This document shows, piece after piece, positions 7,554-15,171 of a DNA stretch of 33,336 nt (within the stretch, counting starts at the first letter, position 1; each line of letters opens with the position of its first letter). Source of the DNA: CBDULX01 sp965368175 (GTDB lineage: Bacteria > Pseudomonadota > Gammaproteobacteria > SZUA-229). The notes beneath the pieces were generated by a model. That model did no database searches. It was not told the origin of the DNA and was given only the letters and a program-made list of their open reading frames with translations. Both the position numbers and the translations under genes were made by a program. The DNA lies in NCBI GenBank assembly GCA_965368175.1, contig CBDULX010000006.1, positions 1-33,336 of the forward strand, in the 5' to 3' direction.

Positions 7554-8747
7554 TTACTCGGCCAGTATGTCAATAATGCGTTGCCTGGAAAAACCCCATG
7601 TTTCGGGGTCTTCAATACTGTCTATGGTCTCCTGTGAGCGAGTCAGATCAACAATTTTGTGCGGTATCGGTGCATGACTGGAACTGGAATAAAAAATTTT
7701 TATTTTAGGTTTAAGCAGGGTTTCAGTAGATTGCTCAGTCACTATGCCTAAACGGCCGGAATGTAATTTCACCAGTGTGCCGGTGGGATAGATACCGACT
7801 GTTTTGACGAAAGCCTTAAACACGGTGTCATCAAAATGCCCCTCTTTCCATTCCGCCATTTTCTTCAGGGCTTCGGCTGGTTCCCAGCCTTTTTTGTAAC
7901 ACCGGTCTGAGGTGATGGCATCATACACATCGCAAACTGCAGCCATGCGTGCAACCAGTGATAAATTCTTACCGGAGAGTTTATCGGGGTAACCACTGCC
8001 ATCGACATGCTCATGATGATGTAACGAGACTTCAAGGGCAAGCTCATCGACACCATAGGATTGTTTGAGAATTTCCCAGCCCTGCAGGGGATGGGCTTTT
8101 ACGATTTCGAATTCCTGGTCAGTGAGTTTTCCGGGTTTGTTGAGTATTTCATCGGGAATGCCCATTTTTCCGATGTCGTGTAACAGCCCGGCCATGCCTA
8201 AAGAATGCAGATCACCTTTGTATGCCAGCTGTTTGCCCAGTGCAATCATTAGCGCGCATACGGCTACCGAGTGCAGATAGGTGTAGTCATCCTTGTTTTT
8301 CATACGGCTAATGCTGAGCATGGCTGATGGGTTACGTGCCACGGACTGTGATATTTCATCGACCAGTGGGGCAGCCTCTTTAATACTAACCGAGTTACCC
8401 ATGCGGGCGTCCTTGAACATATCGATAGTGGCCTGCTTCGCCCTGGCCAGGGTTTCCCGGGCGGTTTCAATCTCTTTATCAAGTGCAACCCGTGTTATGA
8501 CAGCTTCAGCTGTCTGCTCTAGCTGGCCTGACGCTTCGGGCTGTGACTGCTGAATGGAATCTATATCGTCACCTTTTGATGTGTCTATCCAGACATGAGA
8601 AATACCTGAGTTTTTAATAGTATTGATATCCTTAATATCAGCCAGTTTGAAAGAGGCTTTCCAGAACGGATGTTTAAGCCAGTTGCCTTCGAGCTTGTTT
8701 ATATACATGCCTATACTTAGGTCATCAGATTTTATTTTTTTGAGCAT
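7554..8747 (-). CDS. HD-GYP domain protein with DUF3391 N-terminus
   Basis: This 397-residue protein is a probable cyclic-di-GMP phosphodiesterase. A DUF3391 segment starts with MLKKIKSDDLSIGMYI. A helical linker follows, then an HD-GYP domain with LLHDIGKMGIP and the complete HHExxDGxGYP signature (HHEHVDGSGYP). No transmembrane segment or receiver domain is visible, so it should be cytosolic. The reading frame is open to a TTG at 8789, but the ATG at 8747 places the start where DUF3391 proteins usually begin; neither site has a strong Shine-Dalgarno sequence. The gene stands alone and faces the DUF523-DUF1722 gene tail to tail. No GGDEF enzyme is nearby. Confidence 0.9.
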   Translation of the reverse strand: MLKKIKSDDLSIGMYINKLEGNWLKHPFWKASFKLADIKDINTIKNSGISHVWIDTSKGDDIDSIQQSQPEASGQLEQTAEAVITRVALDKEIETARETLARAKQATIDMFKDARMGNSVSIKEAAPLVDEISQSVARNPSAMLSISRMKNKDDYTYLHSVAVCALMIALGKQLAYKGDLHSLGMAGLLHDIGKMGIPDEILNKPGKLTDQEFEIVKAHPLQGWEILKQSYGVDELALEVSLHHHEHVDGSGYPDKLSGKNLSLVARMAAVCDVYDAITSDRCYKKGWEPAEALKKMAEWKEGHFDDTVFKAFVKTVGIYPTGTLVKLHSGRLGIVTEQSTETLLKPKIKIFYSSSSHAPIPHKIVDLTRSQETIDSIEDPETWGFSRQRIIDILAE

Positions 8748-8789
8748 GAAATTATGAATATCTGTTCGGACTAATATGAGTTTAGTCAA

Positions 8790-9184
8790 CCCAAGAAAAA
8801 AATGTACCTGTAGCTAAAATTAGTGGATAAAAATTAAACCACAAACCATGAATCATGGTGATAGAGATCACAATCAATCCATGGCTGGCGTTAACCAATA
8901 GATGCCTCATCGCCAGTTGTGATTCGAGCAACGTTCAAAGCGCTGAGTATAAATTTCATATGCCTGTCTGCTGTGCCGGGCAGAGCTTATTCGCCTGGCT
9001 GGGGACGTTCTGGAATCTGTGCTGAGGTGAAAGCGTCAGTAGCTTTTGAGCCTGCAACAGTGAAGCAATCGACTCGATGTAATAAACTAAGGAACCACTG
9101 ATCAAGTCTATGATGTTTCTGGCGATGCCTGAAGCACCATTTAACTGACGGTCAACTCAGCTATATTATCAAAGGGTGATGAAC
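8790..9184. other. Intergenic region of about 395 bp
   Basis: The spacer lies between the divergent HD-GYP and sixA genes. Apart from a reverse-oriented dispersed repeat at 9088-9106, nothing was recognised. The 60-codon open frame at 8919-9101 has no family resemblance and no convincing ribosome binding site. Confidence 0.5.
9088..9106 (-). repeat. Dispersed TCAGAGGTTCC repeat, reverse orientation
   Basis: Read on the minus strand this is CTTGATCAGTGGTTCCTTA, with one change from the consensus core. It lies about 80 bp upstream of sixA. Confidence 0.55.
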
Positions 9185-9649
9185 ATGAAACTTTATCTGG
9201 TACAACATGGTGAGGCCTTAACAAAGGAGGTGGATGCTGAGCGGCCTCTGAGTGAAAAAGGCAAGGCCGACATTGATCGTCTGGCGAAGTTTCTTGTACA
9301 GGTGGGCATACGTGTGGAGCGGATGATTCACAGTGGTAAGTTACGTGCCCAGCAGACGGCGGAACGTCTGGCAGCAAGTATTGCGCCGGAACTGGAGCTG
9401 GAGGCCAGCGGTCTGATAAATCCCAACGACAGTCCGCGGGCCTTTGACTGGCAGAGTGAAAGTTGGGATCGGGATACCCTTATTGTTGGGCATCTGCCAT
9501 TTATGGCTAAACTGACATCCCATTTACTGGTGGACGATGAAGACAGGCTGGTTACTGCATTTCAACCTGGAAGCTTAATCTGCCTGGAGCACAATGCTAA
9601 TAACCAGTGGCAGCTCAACTGGATGGTAAGGCCGGAACTGCTTAAATAA
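9185..9649 (+). CDS. sixA: SixA-type phosphohistidine phosphatase
   Basis: This 154-residue member of the histidine phosphatase superfamily is of SixA length. The catalytic motif reads LVQHGEA, so the usual RHG arginine is glutamine while the nucleophilic histidine is kept. The second arginine (KLRAQQTAE) and the second histidine (VGHLPF) are present. SixA proteins remove phosphate from phosphohistidine, for example on HPt or PTS proteins, in the cytoplasm. ATG 9185 is chosen because AAGGG lies 8 bp upstream; GTG 9176 and ATG 9179 are too close to that site. The next gene, pdxH, follows after 156 bp. Confidence 0.85.
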   Translation: MKLYLVQHGEALTKEVDAERPLSEKGKADIDRLAKFLVQVGIRVERMIHSGKLRAQQTAERLAASIAPELELEASGLINPNDSPRAFDWQSESWDRDTLIVGHLPFMAKLTSHLLVDDEDRLVTAFQPGSLICLEHNANNQWQLNWMVRPELLK

Positions 9650-9805
9650 TCCAGCATTATTCAGGACAGCAGCAAGCAATAAAGCTTACAACATTATACA
9701 ATACGGCAGTTTCGTCAATGGATCGGCCTCGCATTAGCTACGCCACAATCCAGTGACAGGATCAATACACTCTTCATAGTCCATAAAATTAAAGAAAATA
9801 GTCGA

Positions 9806-10444
9806 ATGAATACAGATGAATTACGCCAGCAGTTAATGGCAACAGGGCTCAAGCTCAGTGAGCTGGATGCGAATCCTTTCAAGCAGTTTGAAGTCTGGTA
9901 TGAGCAGACCATTGAAACTGGTATTCATGAACCTGGAGCAATGATCCTGGCAACGGTCGATGCAGGTGGTCAGCCCTGGCAGCGGACTGTACTGTTGAAA
10001 TTGTTTGATGAAAAAGGCTTTGTCTTCTTTACTAATTACGAAAGTCGAAAAGCGCAACAAATTGCAGTGAATCCCAAAGTTAGCCTGTTGTTTCCATGGC
10101 ATCCACTGGGGCGCCAGATGAAGATTACCGGTGTGGCAGAAAAGGTCTCGACTGCAGAATCACTGAAGTATTTTGTAACGCGACCGCGTGGAAGCCAGAT
10201 CGGAGCCTGGGCATCGGGGCAAAGCCAGGTCATTAAATCTCGCTCTTTGCTGGAGTCGATGTTCGATAGTATGAAACAGAAGTTTGCTGATAACGAAGTG
10301 CCATTACCTCCATTCTGGGGTGGATATCGGGTTAAACCTAATACCTTCGAGTTCTGGCAGGCGAGGGACAGCCGCTTACATGACCGTTTTTTATACAGGA
10401 AAAATGAATCGGGTAACTGGTTTATTGAAAGACTGGCACCCTGA
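9806..10444 (+). CDS. pdxH: Pyridoxamine/pyridoxine 5'-phosphate oxidase
   Basis: This FMN-dependent oxidase makes pyridoxal 5'-phosphate from pyridoxamine or pyridoxine phosphate, the last step of vitamin B6 synthesis and salvage. The 212 residues compare with 218 in E. coli. The split-barrel core carries QRTVLLKLFDEKGFVFFTNY, then SRKAQQI and the GSQIGAWASGQSQ stretch that contributes to FMN and substrate binding. The C-terminal dimerisation segment has FWGGYRVKP, EFWQ, RLHDR and the usual final RLAP. The ATG start places the N-terminal helix as in other PdxH proteins. The gene appears to be monocistronic and in the same direction as sixA. Confidence 0.97.
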   Translation: MNTDELRQQLMATGLKLSELDANPFKQFEVWYEQTIETGIHEPGAMILATVDAGGQPWQRTVLLKLFDEKGFVFFTNYESRKAQQIAVNPKVSLLFPWHPLGRQMKITGVAEKVSTAESLKYFVTRPRGSQIGAWASGQSQVIKSRSLLESMFDSMKQKFADNEVPLPPFWGGYRVKPNTFEFWQARDSRLHDRFLYRKNESGNWFIERLAP

Positions 10445-10520
10445 GTTAATGGTGCTGGCCCTGAATTAGTATATTGATAACCACACATTGCTCAGCTATA
10501 TATAAGAGGCCATCTTATAC

Positions 10521-10540
10521 TTAATCAGAGGCTCCATAAG
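10521..10540 (+). repeat. Dispersed TCAGAGG repeat
   Basis: TTAATCAGAGGCTCCATAAG lies 23 bp upstream of the DUF1631-like start codon and so falls in its probable 5' untranslated region or promoter. Confidence 0.55.
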
Positions 10541-10562
10541 TAATTACAATGCGGATCTATAC

Positions 10563-12062
10563 ATGAGTACTGACGACCAGAAGCCAGATATACAGTTTAA
10601 TATAGATCCAAGGTCAGACACACCTGATTACATATCTGATCCTGAGTATATTTCTAAAATAATTAATCAGTTCATTCTTAAAGATGACATAGAAAATTCT
10701 AATTCTGGAGTTAAATCACCATCAAGCAAAAATAAACACTATAACCGCGAACATATAGTCAATGCTTTGACAAATATGCAACTAAGTTATAAGCCTAAAT
10801 ACATTTCCGGGCAAACTGTTAATATTAATACCGACGCTTTCAAATCGACATTAATGAATAACATAGCCAGGCTGGATGATGTGGCTATTCCAAAATCAAT
10901 GAATCAGATAGATAGCCGAACTATCGATTTTGTGGAAATGATATTTAGTGCGTTTTTAAGGGATAATAATATTTCAGATGCAATAAAAGACCTGCTGCTG
11001 TTAATGCAGATTCCAGTTATTAAAGTTGCATTGCTTGATAATAAAATATTTAATACAGAGAAACATCCAGCGCGATATGTGCTCAATAGTATTGCTCATA
11101 TAGGCATAGGTATAGAAGATAAGGAAAATACCGTCTATAAGACCATGCAATATATTATCGAGCAGTTATTGCAGAGTTTTGGTCAAAGCCTGGAAGTCTT
11201 TGCTACAATAAAACTATCCCTGGATCGGCTGAGTAATATTCAGAAAACAAGGCATGAACAAACCGAAAAGCAGAGTCAGCAGCTCATTACTCGTGAATAC
11301 ACCCGACAGCTTGTTTTAAAAGAGCTTCAATACTATACCTTGAATACTCCTATTCCTAATGCGATACAACCACTGATTTTGAGCCACTGGTCGACATTGA
11401 TGTATCAACGATTCAATAACTATGGTAAAGAAAGTATTGAATGGCGTGAGGTAATTGGGATATTACGTCTGCTTGTTAAAAGCTTTAGGCCTGTTAACAC
11501 ACGCGAAGACTGGCTGGCGCTCAGGAGTATTTATAAAGGTATTGTAAACAGTATGCGATCCTGCCTGGATAACAGTCATCAGAATAAGGAAAAGATATTT
11601 ATTGCTACCAGCAATTTGAACAACTACTACATAAAAAAATTATCTGAATCTGAGTTTCATACTGATAGCCCTGATGAATCCGGCAGTGGTGAACTGGATT
11701 ATAATATTCTCGATGATTATAATAGTGCTGAGCTTTCAGACATTGAATTAAGTCCCTTAGACAAGCAGGCGGCAGAATCTGAAATAATGCTCGAAAAAAT
11801 GGCTGATTTTATCAGGCCTAATACATGGTTTGAGGTATTCACCGATTACAAACACCCGGTACGTCGTTTAAAGTTGTCGGTCATTCTTAAAGAGCAGGCT
11901 AAGCTTGTGTTTGTTGATTTTATGGGTAACAAGGTGATTGAAAAAAGTTTGAAAAAATTTATTACTGAGTTGAAAAACGACCAGTCTCGATCCATTAATG
12001 ATCATTCCATATTTGAATACGCCCTTAGTATGGTTATTATTTCGATTGCAGTCCGTGAATAA
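10563..12062 (+). CDS. DUF1631-like protein
   Basis: This 499-residue, mainly helical hydrophilic protein is related to DUF1631. The C-terminal region (about residues 418-498) is most telling: RPNTWFEVFTDYKHPVRRLKLSVI then KLVFVDFMGNKV resembles the PilZ-like beta module at the end of that family. Family members are often much longer, so this is a short form with a divergent N-terminus rich in Asn, Asp and Lys. There is no signal peptide or membrane segment. Its base composition is more AT-rich than that of flanking pdxH. The ATG start lacks an obvious Shine-Dalgarno sequence. The function is unknown; some DUF1631 proteins are thought to link to c-di-GMP signalling, which is only suggestive here. 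Confidence 0.7.
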   Translation: MSTDDQKPDIQFNIDPRSDTPDYISDPEYISKIINQFILKDDIENSNSGVKSPSSKNKHYNREHIVNALTNMQLSYKPKYISGQTVNINTDAFKSTLMNNIARLDDVAIPKSMNQIDSRTIDFVEMIFSAFLRDNNISDAIKDLLLLMQIPVIKVALLDNKIFNTEKHPARYVLNSIAHIGIGIEDKENTVYKTMQYIIEQLLQSFGQSLEVFATIKLSLDRLSNIQKTRHEQTEKQSQQLITREYTRQLVLKELQYYTLNTPIPNAIQPLILSHWSTLMYQRFNNYGKESIEWREVIGILRLLVKSFRPVNTREDWLALRSIYKGIVNSMRSCLDNSHQNKEKIFIATSNLNNYYIKKLSESEFHTDSPDESGSGELDYNILDDYNSAELSDIELSPLDKQAAESEIMLEKMADFIRPNTWFEVFTDYKHPVRRLKLSVILKEQAKLVFVDFMGNKVIEKSLKKFITELKNDQSRSINDHSIFEYALSMVIISIAVRE

Positions 12063-12149
12063 CACCGGCTATGTGCATGGACACATATACAGGTTTAGGC
12101 AGGCAACAGTCTGTTCGATGTGTTGTGTTAAATCCTGATTTATACATAC

Positions 12150-12184
12150 AAAAAAAGGGCAAGGAAATATTCTTCCACTTGCCC
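12150..12184 (-). terminator. Rho-independent terminator for the small exported protein gene
   Basis: GGGCAAG (12157-12163) pairs with CTTGCCC (12178-12184), with extra GGAA/TTCC pairing inside. On the minus strand the stem is followed by seven T residues (12156-12150). It ends transcription of the gene that stops at 12214. Confidence 0.8.
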
Positions 12185-12213
12185 CTGTCGATGAGTTTTG
12201 TATTACTCTGGAC

Positions 12214-12525
12214 TTAATCGATAGTTTGAGGATCGATATTTTCCAGCATGGTCATGGTGTCAATTTCTGGGACAGTATCAATGTCAATGCTTACATCATC
12301 TCTCATTTGATCCATTTCTGTAAGGCCTTCCTGTGCAGCAGTCACTGCATCCATATCACGACCCATATCTTCAAATGTTAAATCGGCGTGGGGGGTATCG
12401 GCAACGTTGTCATCGATCATTGAATAAATTTCTGGATCGACGATATCTGCGGCAGGATGATGTGCAAATGCAGAAGTACTGAGGATTGAACTTATAAATG
12501 CTGTAATTAAAAAAGTTTTATTCAT
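12214..12525 (-). CDS. Small acidic exported protein, hypothetical
   Basis: The 103-residue product begins with a clear Sec signal peptide: MNKTFLITAFISSILSTSAFA, likely cleaved after AFA at about residue 21. The mature part of about 82 residues begins HHPAAD and is very rich in Asp, Glu, Met and Thr, with almost no positive charge. ATG 12525 is chosen over the longer open frame because it starts the signal peptide and has TGGAAA about 9 bp upstream. A good terminator follows. I know no family for it; the acidic tail and His pair might bind metal ions, but this is speculation. Export to the periplasm is the confident part. Confidence 0.75.
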   Translation of the reverse strand: MNKTFLITAFISSILSTSAFAHHPAADIVDPEIYSMIDDNVADTPHADLTFEDMGRDMDAVTAAQEGLTEMDQMRDDVSIDIDTVPEIDTMTMLENIDPQTID

Positions 12526-12719
12526 AAAATATTTCCAGTTTATGTGCTTGATGTTGTTATCTAAAACGACGCTAGTGGAGAAAAGGTTCCATTTTTTGTA
12601 TTCCTGACACACAGCCTTGTGTATCAGCATTTCAGTTTAACTAATGCAGGCCTGGCTGCTGTTCGGTGGTGATGACTGAGCGTTGTGATGTGCTTTTCTG
12701 TATAAATAGTATTAAGTGC

Positions 12720-12749
12720 TTGACTTGACCAACCGGTCAACTATATTAT
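12720..12749 (+). promoter_or_regulatory. tetR promoter with TetR-type operator
   Basis: A -35 TTGACT (12720-12725) and a -10 TATATT (12742-12747), 16 bp apart, enclose the palindromic TTGACCAACCGGTCAA (12725-12740). A similar palindrome precedes the next gene. The predicted transcription start falls within a few bases of the ATG at 12757, so the message may be nearly leaderless. Confidence 0.7.
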
Positions 12750-12756
12750 CGCTGAC

Positions 12757-13356
12757 ATGGCCTCAACAACTGACACTAAACAGCGCATACTGGCTTCCGC
12801 CAGAGAACTGATTCATTCCCGAAGCTATGCCGATGTTGGTGTGGCGGCCATCTGTACTCATGCAGGTGTGAAGAAAGGCAGCTTCTATCATTTTTACCCC
12901 AGTAAGCAGGAGCTTACTCTGGAGGTACTGGATACTTTCTACGTCAGTATGAAAGAAAATATTATCGACCAGGCCTTTATCGCGGATATTCCACCACTTT
13001 CCCGGCTGATTCGACTGACAAATATGGCTTATGAGTTTCAGAAGCAGATCAAGAAAGAAACCAGCCAGATCCTCGGGTGTCCATTTGGCAACCTGGCCAC
13101 CGAGCTCGCTACTCAGGATGAGCCCATACGAAGAAAAATCGACCACATTTTCGGTAAGCTGAAAAACCATATATCTAATGTCCTGCAGGAGGCCCTTACG
13201 GCGGGTGACATTCATAAGATTGATGTGGATGCCACCGCTCAGGCCATGCTCGCCTATTTCGAAGGTGTACTGTTGTTAGCCAAGACTCAAAACGATGCCG
13301 AAGTCATCCATCAGTTACTGCCTGCTATGGCAGATATTCGAATTACCAATCCGTAA
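12757..13356 (+). CDS. TetR-family transcriptional regulator
   Basis: This 199-residue regulator has an N-terminal helix-turn-helix (about residues 7-55): TKQRILASARELIHSRSY, VAAICTHAGVKKGSFYHFYPSKQEL. The C-terminal ligand domain belongs to the group that has CPFGNLATELA at about 108-118, common in regulators of nem- and hydrolase-type operons. Near-identical palindromes before this gene (12725-12740) and before the next (13403-13416) imply autoregulation and control of the downstream gene. The inducer is unknown; reactive electrophiles are typical for related regulators. No Shine-Dalgarno site is seen, in line with the promoter being almost on top of the start. Confidence 0.93.
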   Translation: MASTTDTKQRILASARELIHSRSYADVGVAAICTHAGVKKGSFYHFYPSKQELTLEVLDTFYVSMKENIIDQAFIADIPPLSRLIRLTNMAYEFQKQIKKETSQILGCPFGNLATELATQDEPIRRKIDHIFGKLKNHISNVLQEALTAGDIHKIDVDATAQAMLAYFEGVLLLAKTQNDAEVIHQLLPAMADIRITNP

Positions 13357-13402
13357 ACAGAAGGAGGTGTGATGCCACAGATCATTTTTTTAAAGTCAGA
13401 AC

Positions 13403-13425
13403 TTGACCGACCGGTCATCTATAAT
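13403..13425 (+). promoter_or_regulatory. TetR-type operator and -10 box of the CMD-like gene
   Basis: TTGACCGACCGGTCA (13403-13417) shares the TTGACC-x-ACCGGTCA pattern with the palindrome in front of the tetR gene. A perfect TATAAT lies at 13420-13425, so a bound dimer would cover the promoter. The -35 box is poorly defined. Confidence 0.7.
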
Positions 13426-13454
13426 GAAGTATTTACACCAGGAGAACTAAAATA

Positions 13455-14033
13455 ATGAATAACGCAGAAATAAAAAATGACGTACACAAGGATATTCCAC
13501 TCATCTACCCCATCGCTCCCCCAGGTGAAGAAGAACGGGTTGCAGGGGTATTAGGAGCCGTTGAAAATCATATCGGTTTTATACCGGATGGGCTACGCCT
13601 GTTTAGCTTTAGTCCACCGTTGCTGGAAACCTTTGCAGCTAATATTTCCTACTTTAATGGAGGTACAGAATTATCACCCGTCCTGATGACTATGATTCGC
13701 TATCTGTCTTCATGGCAGACGCAGTGTAGTTACTGTATCGACCTGAATGAAGGATTTCTGACCAATATGGGGCTTGAGCTTGATGTCATCCGCGCTGCTC
13801 GGTCAAATCCGGAAGCGGCACCTGTAGCTGAAAATGAAATTCCTTTGCTACTTCTGGCGCTTAAATCTGTTAACACCCCGGAGGAGGTGAGTGAACAGGA
13901 TATTAAGGAAGTGCGAATGAGCGGCTGGAGTGATCGAAATATTTTTGATGCAGTGGTACAGGCGGCCAATAATCGTGCATTTAGTCTGGTATTACGTGCT
14001 TTTAATGTGGAGCACCAGGGGGCATTCTCCTGA
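13455..14033 (+). CDS. Carboxymuconolactone decarboxylase/AhpD-like protein
   Basis: This all-helical protein of 192 residues has the CMD/AhpD core: MIRYLSSWQTQCSYCIDLNEGFL at about 80-102, with Cys91 and Cys94 forming CxxC. The histidine normally four residues after the second cysteine in AhpD is Asn98, so peroxidase-type proton relay may differ. The family includes thiol peroxidase partners and decarboxylases. The start has a good GGAG 11 bp upstream of the ATG. It lies 98 bp after tetR and carries the same operator, so it is the likely target of that regulator. A role in stress or electrophile response is inferred from context only. Confidence 0.8.
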   Translation: MNNAEIKNDVHKDIPLIYPIAPPGEEERVAGVLGAVENHIGFIPDGLRLFSFSPPLLETFAANISYFNGGTELSPVLMTMIRYLSSWQTQCSYCIDLNEGFLTNMGLELDVIRAARSNPEAAPVAENEIPLLLLALKSVNTPEEVSEQDIKEVRMSGWSDRNIFDAVVQAANNRAFSLVLRAFNVEHQGAFS

Positions 14034-14143
14034 TATCTGAGCAGCTACTGCATAAGGCAAAGCTGTAAAACAACGGTGGCAACTGGATAATGGTTGTCAT
14101 CGTTTATTTGTTTATAAAGCTAAAGATAATTCCAGAAGGCTAG

Positions 14144-14163
14144 TTAATCAGAGGCTTAAAAAG
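14144..14163 (+). repeat. Dispersed TCAGAGG repeat, partial copy
   Basis: TTAATCAGAGGCTTAAAAAG matches the left half of the consensus. It sits in the 271-bp spacer before the cysteine-containing gene. The spacer holds no other recognised feature. Confidence 0.4.
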
Positions 14164-14304
14164 TAATTCTGGACTATGAGTGCAGGAATATGCTGGGTGA
14201 CAAGTATCAGTCATTGTCCTTATAATGAATGTAATTAACAAGGGCAGGTCTCTTTATATTAAATAGAGGCCGCTTAAACATTGTATTTATGTGGGTTTAT
14301 AAGT

Positions 14305-14721
14305 ATGTCTGATTTACTCTGCCCGTTTAGTGCGCCTCTGATAAAAAATGATTTTGCCTGTAGTAACGCTAAAGAAATTATTCGCCGGGGAGGTGCAGAA
14401 ATAGCCTGTAAAAACCAGGCTGCACACGCAAATTGTAGCGCATTGCATAATGCTATCAAGACAGCCGCTTTGCAGGCGATGGATCTTGAAGACGATTTAT
14501 TAACACTGCCTCATAATGCGCTGGTAAAAATTCAGTATGGCGGTCTGCTTGGCCTGAAAATAATAACCGAAGCAGATATACAGCAGAATGACAGTGTCGA
14601 TGATGTTGTTTCACTGGTTTCAAATGCACTAGATAAATTCAGTAATGTTGACAATATTCCGCTTTCATCCATTACTAAAACTATTATTGAATATAAGGTA
14701 CAGCGACGTCGTAAAAAGTAA
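14305..14721 (+). CDS. Conserved hypothetical protein with N-terminal cysteine cluster
   Basis: This 138-residue soluble protein has four cysteines at 6, 19, 35 and 44, set in LCPFSAPL, FACSNAKEIIRRGG, IACKN and HANCSAL. The middle reads DDLLTLPHNALVKIQYGGLLGL, which looks like a conserved core. The Cys spacing could support an iron-sulfur cluster or zinc site, but no known motif is matched. ATG 14305 is preferred over a TTG at 14281 because MSDLLCPF gives a compact start. A basic tail (QRRRKK) ends the protein. The next gene follows after 93 bp in the same direction and may be co-transcribed. I recall similar unnamed proteins in other proteobacteria, but no function. Confidence 0.65.
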   Translation: MSDLLCPFSAPLIKNDFACSNAKEIIRRGGAEIACKNQAAHANCSALHNAIKTAALQAMDLEDDLLTLPHNALVKIQYGGLLGLKIITEADIQQNDSVDDVVSLVSNALDKFSNVDNIPLSSITKTIIEYKVQRRRKK

Positions 14722-14814
14722 TACTTTAAGTCGAGCAATTGTTAATATTTCATATTACTGAATTGATACTTTCCGAAAATTTATATCTGGCTGACTACAA
14801 CAGGCAACATTCTA

Positions 14815-15144
14815 ATGACGATTAAAGTTCCGTTTAATATAGGTTTTAATGAAAATGCAGAGGCACAGACTGGGGAGATCCATCTCAGTTTCACCGAAGA
14901 ATTTCAAAGTATGCCACAGCAGCAGCGAATAAAAATATATAAAGCCTATCTTCAACATCTTATTGCACAGGCGCAGATGTCTATAGATGAGAATAGTCAG
15001 AAAGGGATAATCACTGTTTTGCAGATCGCTGATCAGTTGTTTCCACACTTGGAAGCTGAACAAATTCCGCTACAGGAAACGATTATTGTGGAAATGGGTG
15101 AAAATGCCGATGGTTCGACTTTAGATGAGCTACTGAATACATAG
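14815..15144 (+). CDS. Hypothetical soluble protein
   Basis: This 109-residue acidic protein has no signal peptide and no membrane segment. It starts MTIKVPFNIGFNENAEAQTG and contains two amphipathic helices (about 33-58 and 65-78), then a strand-like QETIIVEMG near the C-terminus. It follows the cysteine-cluster gene in the same direction and may work with it. I cannot assign a family. Codon use resembles that of its neighbours, and the ATG is the only sensible start. Confidence 0.6.
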   Translation: MTIKVPFNIGFNENAEAQTGEIHLSFTEEFQSMPQQQRIKIYKAYLQHLIAQAQMSIDENSQKGIITVLQIADQLFPHLEAEQIPLQETIIVEMGENADGSTLDELLNT

Positions 15145-15171
15145 TAATAAATTAAATTAGAAAGAAATTAG

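Noticed and set aside
8919..9101. 60-codon frame in the spacer before sixA
   Set aside because: Its composition is not protein-like, it overlaps a dispersed repeat, and it has no start signal or family match.
9646..9662. AATAAT-CCAGC-ATTATT hairpin after sixA
   Set aside because: The stem has only A-T pairs and no T tract follows, so it is too weak to call a terminator.
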